Assembly (NCBI GenBank): GCA_958346135.1
Contig: CATVQN010000070.1
Coordinates: 1-6,411 of the forward strand
Origin: an uncultured Eubacteriales bacterium
Lineage (GTDB): Bacteria; Bacillota; Clostridia; Monoglobales; Monoglobaceae
Reading direction: 5' to 3'
DNA length: 6,411 nucleotides
Below, one piece after another: positions 1-6,411 of the stretch; position 1 is the stretch's first letter, and the number at the start of each line of letters is the position of its first letter. A program made the position numbers and the translations under genes. The notes under the pieces were generated by a model. It saw only the letters and a list, made by a program, of their open reading frames with translations. It was not told the DNA's origin and did no database searches.

Positions 1-1
1 G

Positions 2-1330
2 CCGGTAGCTGCCTATGAGCCCAGCTTTTGGGCGGCGGATGCGGTAAACGGCGCAATGCGGCTGAGCATTATTTCCGATGAATATGCGACCAAATCCTAT
101 CAGGGGGCCATATCCCGAGGGGACTTTATCAATGTTGCGGTGAATCTGTACGCCACCATTACGGCGGAAAACGTGTCCACACACTCGAAGAATCCTTTTA
201 CCGACACACAGGATCCCTTTCCCAACATGGCCTACTATGCCGGCATTGTCAGCGGTGACGGAGAGGGACATTTCTATCCGCTGGGAACGCTGACCAGACA
301 GGAGCTGTGCAAGATTATAACCAGTCTTTTGGACTCTGCGGGCGTGCTGGGACCGTATTTTCCCTCTGAAAATGTATTCGAGGACGTCGTAGATGCGGGA
401 GAAATTGCGGAATGGGCCAAAAACCATGTGGCCTTTATGCTGGATAACAACCTCATGGCGGGGGATGAGGACGGACGTTTCCGTCCGAACGATGCGGTAA
501 CCAGAGAAGAGGCTGCCATTATTGCTTACCGCTGCTTCATCCGCTACGGCCGTGATTTGAGCGGCAGCATCAAAACCGCTCTGCGTCAAACCCGTGATGC
601 AAAGGGAAATACCATCCAGACCCTGGTGAAAACGATTACGTTAGACAGCGGTGCTACCGTGGCGCTGGCCAATGCCAATAACCCGGATGCGCTAGAGGTG
701 AACAGCAGTCAGGTATCCTCCGGCAACGCCGGCTTTGCGCCCAGCGGAACGCCGCTTCAGGTTGCGGATGCAAACGGCCTGTACCGGCTGAAAACCTATT
801 CGGAAACTCTGGCTTCCGGCGAAGCGGCAGAAAAGGAGGCCCGCATTTTCGGTGACGGCGCCAAATACACCTCTGCTGCTGAGGCAGATGCCCATATGAG
901 CGAGGTTACGGTAGAGGTTTGGAAGCTAAACAGTGCGGGTGAAATGTATCCCTCTACGCTGACCTTTCGGATTAACAGTGTGCTGAAGGATGACGTGATT
1001 GCGATTTTTAATGAGATTTATCACTCACCGGTCAAGAAGGCACCTTTAAAGGATGTAAACGCCTATGCATGGCGCAGTGCCATGTCCAGCGGAACCTATT
1101 CCGACCACAACTACGGCACGGCCATTGACCTGAACTATAACGAGAACTACTGTGTCTATGCCAGCGGCACCGTGGTGGGGAGTTTCTACGACCCCGCAAA
1201 CTCGGTGTATTCCTTCCCGCAGGACGGGATTGTAGTGCAGACCTTTGCGAAATACGGCTGGCTCTGGGGCGGCAACGCCTGGGTGAGCGGTACCACCGAT
1301 TATATGCACTTTAGCTATCTTGGAAAATAA
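2..1330 (+). CDS. SLH-repeat cell-wall peptidase, M15/VanY-type D-Ala-D-Ala carboxypeptidase (5' partial)
   Basis: The reading frame is open to the left edge, so the gene starts upstream; 442 codons are visible. The ATG at 56 is internal, because the 18 codons before it (including SFWAADAV) already belong to an SLH repeat. Numbering from the codon at position 2, SLH-like repeats lie at about 5-55, 64-110 (GHFYPLGTLTRQE) and 123-183 (GRFRPNDAVTREE). A low-similarity linker spans about 184-300. The catalytic domain runs from about 300 to the end and resembles Peptidase_M15_4: SDHNYGTAIDLN gives zinc ligands His369 and Asp376, and TTDYMHFSY gives Asp433 (catalytic acid/base position) and His436 (third ligand). 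The WLWGGNAW stretch just before is typical of the family. Known M15 enzymes cleave D-Ala-D-Ala or related peptidoglycan stem-peptide bonds. SLH repeats normally bind secondary wall polymers, so the protein should act outside the cell on the wall. A signal peptide is expected upstream. The exact bond cleaved cannot be read from sequence; an endopeptidase is the main alternative. Confidence 0.9.
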   Translation, partial: PVAAYEPSFWAADAVNGAMRLSIISDEYATKSYQGAISRGDFINVAVNLYATITAENVSTHSKNPFTDTQDPFPNMAYYAGIVSGDGEGHFYPLGTLTRQELCKIITSLLDSAGVLGPYFPSENVFEDVVDAGEIAEWAKNHVAFMLDNNLMAGDEDGRFRPNDAVTREEAAIIAYRCFIRYGRDLSGSIKTALRQTRDAKGNTIQTLVKTITLDSGATVALANANNPDALEVNSSQVSSGNAGFAPSGTPLQVADANGLYRLKTYSETLASGEAAEKEARIFGDGAKYTSAAEADAHMSEVTVEVWKLNSAGEMYPSTLTFRINSVLKDDVIAIFNEIYHSPVKKAPLKDVNAYAWRSAMSSGTYSDHNYGTAIDLNYNENYCVYASGTVVGSFYDPANSVYSFPQDGIVVQTFAKYGWLWGGNAWVSGTTDYMHFSYLGK

Positions 1331-1337
1331 TGCTTAG

Positions 1338-1369
1338 AAAGTCCCGGGATGTTGAGCCCCGGGGCTTTT
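1338..1369 (+). terminator. Intrinsic terminator after the M15 peptidase gene
   Basis: A hairpin starts 7 bases after the TAA stop. AGTCCCGGG (1340-1348) pairs with CCCGGGGCT (1358-1366), with one G-T wobble (1342/1364) and a 9-base loop. Flanking A1338-A1339 can pair with T1367-T1368. The stem is very GC-rich, but the T-run is only TTTT before a G, so termination may be incomplete. The stem seems to work in the + direction only, because the other strand lacks a good T-run. Confidence 0.75.
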
Positions 1370-1437
1370 GCATTTAGAAACTATAGATGGAACCTTTTTC
1401 CTGTTTGGGGCGTCTAAGGGGATAAAAGACTCATTCG

Positions 1438-1446
1438 AAGGAGGAG
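1438..1446 (+). promoter_or_regulatory. Strong ribosome binding site for the A2M gene
   Basis: AAGGAGGAG lies just before the start codon; the core AAGGAGG (1438-1444) is 8 bases from the ATG at 1453. This near-perfect Shine-Dalgarno match, together with the signal peptide directly after it, fixes the start of the A2M gene. The remaining gap between terminator and this site shows no confident sigma-A promoter. Confidence 0.9.
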
Positions 1447-1452
1447 AGGGCG

Positions 1453-1533
1453 ATGAAAAAAATCAGAAGAATCGGCGCATGGCTGCTGGCGACGGCTGTG
1501 CTTTTGGGGTGCTTCCCTCCGGGAGTATCGGCA
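1453..1533 (+). other. Signal peptide of the A2M protein
   Basis: Positive N-terminus (MKKIRRIG), hydrophobic core (AWLLATAVLL) and two possible processing sites. One is signal peptidase I cleavage after GVSA at residue 27. The other is a relaxed lipobox LLGC with Cys20, which would make a membrane-anchored lipoprotein like E. coli YfhM. Export is clear; the choice of site is not, since Leu at -2 of the lipobox is not the most usual residue. Confidence 0.85.
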
Positions 1534-4500
1534 GTGGAATCGGCTAAGGACGATTTTAGCCTGATTCCGGTTTCCGGTACGACAAGCAGTGCAGACCCGG
1601 AGGGAGCGTGGCTGTTTACAACGCCGGAGCCTATGACGGCGGAGGCGGTAGTGGGACGCCTCCGTATTGATAATCAGCCGCCGGTTGAGGTCATACAGAT
1701 AGGAGAGCGGGAATTTACAGTTACTCCGACACTTCCCCTTAGCAGCAATACCCTGTATCGATTCCGTTTCCAAGCGGAGGGACAGGATGCGCTGACATGG
1801 GTCTTTCAGACCGGAAAGCGATTTCGGATAAGCTCGGTATTTCCGGCGCAGTCGGCGGTGGGAGTGCCGGTAAACAGCGGTATCGAAATTACCTTCAGCG
1901 AGGACATCTTTGCGCAAGAGAGCCATGTGGATATGGCGGATTATTTTGAGATTTTGCCTGCCGTTTCGGGGTCCTTTGAATATCACAAGAATACGGCGGT
2001 ATTTGTGCCGGAGAAACTGGACGATGGAACGGTTTATACTGTGACGGTTCGGGGCGGCATCACAAGTTCGGTCAGCGGCAGAAGCATAGAAGAAGACACC
2101 GTTTTTTCTTTTGAAACGGCACAAAAACAGGAGGAGAACGAGGAAGAGGACGTTTCTCTGTGGTTTTCCTCGTTCTATGAGGAGCTTCCCTCAACTCGTC
2201 CGGCCGGGGTAGAATGCTATATTTACGATTCGGAGCGTCAAACCGCATCTCCTTCCGTCTCGGTTTATACCTTTGCAAGTGACAATGAGGCGGTGGAGAC
2301 CGTTCGGAAGCTGCAGGAGATTCCATATTGGAGCTGTGTTCGCAGTGGAGATGCCCAGGTGATAGATACGTCGAAGATGGAGCGGGTTATGGAATTTACG
2401 CCGGAGGCCTTGCCGACCTGCGAGAGTGTTCGGATTACCTTGCCGGAAAAGCTAAGCCAAGGCTTTTATCTGCTGGAGATGACCTATCGGGATGCGGTGG
2501 AACGGATGGTCATTCAGATCAGCGATTTACCGGTACAGGTGGTGGCGGATGACAAAAAAACGCTGGTCTGGGTCAACAGCAGCAAGACCGGAAAACCGGT
2601 TTTGGGCGCCCGGGTCACCGATCCTGAAAGTGGAAAGGATTGTTTGAGTGATGAAAACGGGATTGCGGTGCTGGAGGAGTCCGGAAGTGCGGTTTCCTGT
2701 CTGGAAATTACGACAAAAGAGGATCGCTGTATTTGGATTGCGGAGGATTACGGAAATCGGGATTTATCCTATCAAGGCCGCGGCGATCGGGATGATTACT
2801 GGACGGTGCTGCAGCTGGACCGTACCCTCTTTCAAAAATCCGATACGGTGAATCTCTGGGGTTTTGCCAGAGCCAGAGACGGTGCCGATGAGATTGGTAC
2901 TGTTACCGCCGTAGTGTGCCGAGGATATTGGTGGGACGGCAGTCGTGAAATTTTACAGAAAGAGGTTTTTTCGGTAGAAAACGGCGTGTATACGGGGAGT
3001 ATACAGCTGCCTGCTTTGGATGCAGGAAGTTATTGTATCACGGTCTACAAGGACAACTATGATGAAGAAAACGGCGTGGTTTTGGGGCAGTCCTATTTTG
3101 AGGTACAGGAATACCAAAAACCAAGCTATACGCTGGAAACTTCAGCGGATAAGACGGCGGTTTTTGCCGGTGATGCAGTGCAGTTTTCGGCCAAGGCTGG
3201 GTTCTTTGAGGGGACTCCGGTTCCCGAACTGGATGTGAGCTATCGAGTATGGAACTCGGATGGCCAAAATGTTGCCCAGGGGCGGGGGGCTACCGATGAA
3301 AGCGGTGTGTTTTCACTGGAGGCTACGGCGCCGACTGCCTCTGAGGAGTTTGCCGGACTCAGTACGAATATGAATTTCGAAGCGGGGGCGACCTTACCGG
3401 AGCTGGGACGGATTTCGGATTTTAGCAGCGTCCGGTTTTTTCAGAGGGATGTTGCGATGAAGGCGGAGTCAGAACGTGAGAAGGGCAAAGCCAAGATCAA
3501 GGTGAAGCTAAACCGTGTGAATTTGGAGCGGTTAAACGATAAGACAGCGGTTTCCTATGACGATTATCTGGGAGAGGCGGCAGCAGATCGGCGGGTACAG
3601 GCGGAGGTCTATCGAACCTACTGGGAAGAGATAAAGGAAGGAACCTACAATGACAATATCGAAAATAAAACAAGACCTCGCTATCGCTATGAGCAGCGGG
3701 AGCAGCGGATTAAAACCTTTACTGTAACGACAAACGGAGAAGGCGAAGCGGAACAGGAATTTACACTGCCTAATCGAAGCGATGAGGATTATTATGTGAA
3801 GCTGACCTGTACGGACTTTGCCGGACGTACCGTAACCAAAAAGCAGTATTTGTGGACGAATTATTGGCGTTACAGTCCCTATGAGCAAAATAATTATTAT
3901 TTAGAAGGAACCCGGGACAGCTACGGACTGGATGAGGAGATTTCGGTTTCTCTGCGGCGGGGTACCAAGGTGGTGAAGACGGGAAAAACGCTGTTTGTCA
4001 CCGCCCAAAGAGGGATTTTAGATTATCATGCAGAGGGAAATACTTATCACGGAACCTTTTCTGCCGAGAATGTTCCTAACGTTTATCTATATGCTTACTA
4101 TTTTGACGGAGCGTGTTATCAAAGCGGCTATAGCATGTATCATAATCTTCGGTTTGACTATGAAGATAACGGACTGCAGCTAACAGTACAGCCGGATCGG
4201 GAGTCGTATCTGCCGGGAGATGCCTGTAACCTGGTGATTTCGGCCGCAGACAAGGACGGAAACCCAAAGCTGGCGGACATTAACATCAGCGTAGTAGATG
4301 AGGCATTATTGAAGCTGCAGGATTATGAGGTCCATACGCCGGAGGAACTGTATCGGAGTGTTGCATCCGGAATTTTGGTATCCAAAGCGACCCATAGGAC
4401 GGCTGCCGGATATAACCATGAAGAGGGCGATACGGCCGGCGGTGGAAGCGCCGGAGCCGCCCTTAAGAATGCGGCTTCTGCGGAGATGGCCGTGGCTGAC

Positions 4501-6399
4501 GCTGCGGAGGATGCCGGAGTGGTTCGCAGTGATTTTCGGGATACAGCCCAGTTTGCGGCGGTGACCACCGATGCGGACGGCAATGCGGTTTATCGGTTCA
4601 CCCTGCCGGACAACATTACTGCGTGGAGAATCACCCTGACAGGAATCAGCCGGGATCTGCTCGCCGGGAACCTGACCCGGAGCATCTCTGTGAGCCAGCC
4701 TATGTTTTTAAACTATACGTTAAATAATACATTCCTGATAGGTGATATTCCTGTTGTTGGAGTAAACGCCTACGGTGATGGACTTGCAAAAGGGGAAAAG
4801 GTGATGTTTACTGTCTGGGATGCGGCAAATCCTGCGCAGAAAAGGACGGCTGAGGGAATGGCGTACACCAGATCGGATATTCCTCTTTGGGAAATGACGG
4901 CGGCAGGCGACTATAGTCTGATGATTCAGGCTGCAGCGGCGAGCGGAAAAACCGATACGGTAGAGCACCGCTATCGAGTGATTGACGGGCACCGCCGAAA
5001 AGAGACTGCCGTTTACAGCGATGCAGTGCCGGGGATGCGGTTTGATGTAAGCCAAACCGGCCTGAGCCAAATTGTCTTTACCGACCGCGGCCGGGGTCAG
5101 TATTTAGACCGGCTGCTGGGACTTTGCTATGTAGACGGTGACCGAATCGAAAAGCACGCAGCGGCCCGTGCCGCAGCGGAGCTGGTGGAGGAATACTTCC
5201 CGGAGCTAAAATACGAATTTGAGGACGCCTTTGATCCGGCCGCATATCAGAAGGAGGACGGCGGCATTGCAATTCTTCCCTATGCGGAAAGTGATTTGGG
5301 ATTGACGGTGAAGCTAATACCCCTCCTTGCAAAGGAATGGGAGCCCGGAAGACTGCGGGACTATCTCTATGAACAGTACGAGAGCGAAGATAATAGTAAA
5401 ACAAAAGCGCTCTACGGTCTGGCCATGCTGGAGGAACCGGTTTTAGACGACTTAGAGGCGTATATGGGCCTTGCGGATATGTCGGCTGAGGATGCGGTTT
5501 ATTTGGCGCTTGCCTACATGGCGCTGGGAGATACCGAAACCGCATCGGTGATTTATGACAGATATTTGTCGGATCAACTGGAATATGCAGAGCCGTATTG
5601 CCTGGTAAACGCAGGAACGAATCGAGATGATGTTTTAGAGCTTACTTCGGCAGCGGCACAGCTTGCAGCTCGGCTGGGAAAGCCGGAGCATGAGGGAATG
5701 TATCGGTATTGCGTGCAGAATCATCCGGAGGATGTTCTGATTGGACTGGAGCAGGTTGCCTATATCCGACAGGAGCTTGCAAATAAAACGCCGGAGAGCG
5801 GAGCGGTGACCTATCGGTATCTTGACGAAACCTATACCAAGGAACTGTCCGGCGGCAGCTTTGTGCTTAAGATTCCGAATCAAAACATAGGCGGGCTGGA
5901 GATTCTGGAGGTGAACGGAGATGTGGGCGTAGTGTCCTGTCAGGAGCGGCCCTTGGATGCCGAAACCGAGCAGGATCAGCGGATTACCGTCAAGCGCCGG
6001 TATTATAAGGTGGGCAGTGACGAGAGCAGCACCCATTTTCGGCAGGGTGACTTGGTGCGGGTTAACCTTTGGATTGACTACAGCGATATGGCGATGGACG
6101 GCTCTTACACGGTGACGGATTATCTGCCGGCAGGACTTGCCTATGTGGACGGTTCAGCCAAGATGGACGAAAAAGAAACCGGGGACTTTGGCCGGGGTTA
6201 TCTGCGGTATTGCAGCATAGACGGACAAAAGGTGCAGTTTTATGATTGGAACTGCCGTTTCTATACGGGCAGGCTCTATTATTACTATGCAAGGGTGATC
6301 AGTCCGGGCACGTTTACGGCCGAAGGAACGCTGGTACAGAGCCTGACGGCAAAGGATAGTCTGACTTGGGGTGAAAATACGCTTTGGCCTCTTGAGTAA
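1453..6399 (+). CDS. Alpha-2-macroglobulin family protein lacking the thioester motif
   Basis: Complete 1648-residue exported protein, close in length to E. coli YfhM (about 1650). Order of parts: export signal 1-27; Ig-like SbsA/Big_5-type domains at about 36-117 and 125-222; a Glu-rich linker (EENEEEDVS); MG domains at about 237-905, including LDRTLFQKSDTVNLWG (about 455), the counterpart of the family's YRPGDTV motif, and EYQKPSYTL (about 554). The bait-region domain starts at about 910 (DRESYLPGD) and includes SVVDEALL (946-953). An Ala/Gly-rich candidate bait loop spans about 957-1030. The A2M domain is marked by TLPDNITAWR (1050-1059). A helical toroid-like domain covers about 1205-1440, and a C-terminal MG10-type domain carries TDYLPAGLAYVD (1555-1566) and ARVISPGTF (1613-1621). 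Known bacterial A2Ms are envelope proteins thought to trap or sense host or rival proteases. Here CxEQ is replaced by Cys1225-Tyr-Val-Asp, so covalent capture is unlikely and the role may be closer to that of thioester-less YfaS. Domain borders are estimates by eye. The gene ends with TAA directly followed by in-frame TAG. Confidence 0.92.
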   Translation: MKKIRRIGAWLLATAVLLGCFPPGVSAVESAKDDFSLIPVSGTTSSADPEGAWLFTTPEPMTAEAVVGRLRIDNQPPVEVIQIGEREFTVTPTLPLSSNTLYRFRFQAEGQDALTWVFQTGKRFRISSVFPAQSAVGVPVNSGIEITFSEDIFAQESHVDMADYFEILPAVSGSFEYHKNTAVFVPEKLDDGTVYTVTVRGGITSSVSGRSIEEDTVFSFETAQKQEENEEEDVSLWFSSFYEELPSTRPAGVECYIYDSERQTASPSVSVYTFASDNEAVETVRKLQEIPYWSCVRSGDAQVIDTSKMERVMEFTPEALPTCESVRITLPEKLSQGFYLLEMTYRDAVERMVIQISDLPVQVVADDKKTLVWVNSSKTGKPVLGARVTDPESGKDCLSDENGIAVLEESGSAVSCLEITTKEDRCIWIAEDYGNRDLSYQGRGDRDDYWTVLQLDRTLFQKSDTVNLWGFARARDGADEIGTVTAVVCRGYWWDGSREILQKEVFSVENGVYTGSIQLPALDAGSYCITVYKDNYDEENGVVLGQSYFEVQEYQKPSYTLETSADKTAVFAGDAVQFSAKAGFFEGTPVPELDVSYRVWNSDGQNVAQGRGATDESGVFSLEATAPTASEEFAGLSTNMNFEAGATLPELGRISDFSSVRFFQRDVAMKAESEREKGKAKIKVKLNRVNLERLNDKTAVSYDDYLGEAAADRRVQAEVYRTYWEEIKEGTYNDNIENKTRPRYRYEQREQRIKTFTVTTNGEGEAEQEFTLPNRSDEDYYVKLTCTDFAGRTVTKKQYLWTNYWRYSPYEQNNYYLEGTRDSYGLDEEISVSLRRGTKVVKTGKTLFVTAQRGILDYHAEGNTYHGTFSAENVPNVYLYAYYFDGACYQSGYSMYHNLRFDYEDNGLQLTVQPDRESYLPGDACNLVISAADKDGNPKLADINISVVDEALLKLQDYEVHTPEELYRSVASGILVSKATHRTAAGYNHEEGDTAGGGSAGAALKNAASAEMAVADAAEDAGVVRSDFRDTAQFAAVTTDADGNAVYRFTLPDNITAWRITLTGISRDLLAGNLTRSISVSQPMFLNYTLNNTFLIGDIPVVGVNAYGDGLAKGEKVMFTVWDAANPAQKRTAEGMAYTRSDIPLWEMTAAGDYSLMIQAAAASGKTDTVEHRYRVIDGHRRKETAVYSDAVPGMRFDVSQTGLSQIVFTDRGRGQYLDRLLGLCYVDGDRIEKHAAARAAAELVEEYFPELKYEFEDAFDPAAYQKEDGGIAILPYAESDLGLTVKLIPLLAKEWEPGRLRDYLYEQYESEDNSKTKALYGLAMLEEPVLDDLEAYMGLADMSAEDAVYLALAYMALGDTETASVIYDRYLSDQLEYAEPYCLVNAGTNRDDVLELTSAAAQLAARLGKPEHEGMYRYCVQNHPEDVLIGLEQVAYIRQELANKTPESGAVTYRYLDETYTKELSGGSFVLKIPNQNIGGLEILEVNGDVGVVSCQERPLDAETEQDQRITVKRRYYKVGSDESSTHFRQGDLVRVNLWIDYSDMAMDGSYTVTDYLPAGLAYVDGSAKMDEKETGDFGRGYLRYCSIDGQKVQFYDWNCRFYTGRLYYYYARVISPGTFTAEGTLVQSLTAKDSLTWGENTLWPLE
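4321..4542 (+). other. Candidate bait region of the A2M protein
   Basis: Encodes residues 957-1030, between the SVVDEALL motif and the A2M domain, which is where bait regions lie in this family. Residues 977-1022 are low in complexity: 15 Ala and 7 Gly out of 46, with scattered Lys, Arg, Glu and Met that could be cut by several protease classes. The position is seen from flanking motifs; the bait role is inferred from the family. Confidence 0.6.
5122..5139 (+). other. Degenerate thioester site (LCYVDG in place of CxEQ)
   Basis: Residues 1224-1229 lie at the start of the toroid-like domain, close to where YfhM-type proteins carry CLEQ. Cys1225 (codon 5125-5127) is kept, but the Glu-Gln pair is replaced by Val-Asp, so no Cys-Gln thioester can form. 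No other CxEQ or CxxQ motif occurs in this part of the protein. Confidence 0.75.
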
Positions 6400-6411
6400 T
6401 AGGGAAAAGGG
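6400..6411 (+). other. Start of the downstream gap, purine-rich
   Basis: After the TAA stop comes TAG (6400-6402, in-frame second stop) and then GGAAAAGGG to the edge of the window. The purine-rich run could be part of a ribosome binding site for a closely spaced next gene, but too little is visible to decide. Confidence 0.25.

Noticed and set aside
56..58. ATG as the start of the first gene
   Set aside because: The frame stays open to the window edge, the upstream 18 codons match the beginning of an SLH repeat, no ribosome binding site precedes the ATG, and a start here would give no signal peptide.
1368..1430. Possible sigma-A promoter (TATAGAT at 1382, GATAAAA at 1421)
   Set aside because: Neither -10-like hexamer has an acceptable -35 element about 17 bases upstream, so no promoter can be supported.
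1414..2124. Long reverse-strand open frame opposite the start of the A2M gene
   Set aside because: It lies antisense to a clear signal peptide and Ig-like domains, has an Arg/His/Ser-rich composition typical of a shadow frame, and shows no recognisable domain.
4323..4583. Opposed open frames on both strands over the bait region
   Set aside because: They arise from the GC-rich Ala/Gly codons of the real gene; neither has a good ribosome binding site or a recognisable product.
4690..4760. Locally AT-rich stretch within the A2M gene, a possible internal promoter or insertion scar
   Set aside because: The frame and family pattern run through it without a break (SQPMFLNYTLNNTFLIGD fits the domain after the A2M motif), so it needs no separate explanation.
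5078..5545. Reverse-strand open frame of 155 codons inside the A2M toroid region
   Set aside because: Pro/Arg-rich shadow translation with no domain, fully inside a well-supported gene on the other strand.

Overview
The window holds two co-directional genes for exported proteins, separated by a 122-base gap. The sequence suggests a Gram-positive Clostridia-type bacterium, perhaps a gut or other anaerobic species of the Oscillospiraceae/Lachnospiraceae kind. The reasons are S-layer homology (SLH) repeats on a wall peptidase, strong AAGGAGG ribosome binding sites, mid-range GC, and family resemblance. This is a judgement from recall of protein families, not a search, and no species can be named.

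Region 1 (2-1330) is the 3' part of a gene whose start lies before the window. It has SLH repeats, then a linker, then a zinc D-Ala-D-Ala carboxypeptidase domain of the VanY/M15 type with all expected metal ligands. It should sit on the cell wall and trim or recycle peptidoglycan stem peptides. A GC-rich hairpin followed by a short T-run ends it (about 1338-1369).

Region 2 (1453-6399) is a complete 1648-residue bacterial alpha-2-macroglobulin (A2M) family protein. It has an export signal, two Ig-like SbsA/Big_5-type domains, a series of macroglobulin (MG) domains, an Ala/Gly-rich candidate bait region, the A2M domain, a toroid-like domain and a C-terminal MG10-type domain. The CxEQ thioester motif is not there. 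The cysteine is kept but is followed by Tyr-Val-Asp-Gly, so covalent protease trapping in the classical way is not expected.

The two genes probably have separate transcripts, because a terminator lies between them, although read-through is possible. Both products act at the cell surface. The pairing of a peptidoglycan enzyme with an A2M recalls the Gram-negative yfhM-pbpC arrangement, but here the enzyme is an SLH-anchored M15 peptidase. I see no RNA gene, mobile element, CRISPR array or convincing small gene. The rest of the coding potential is shadow of these two genes.
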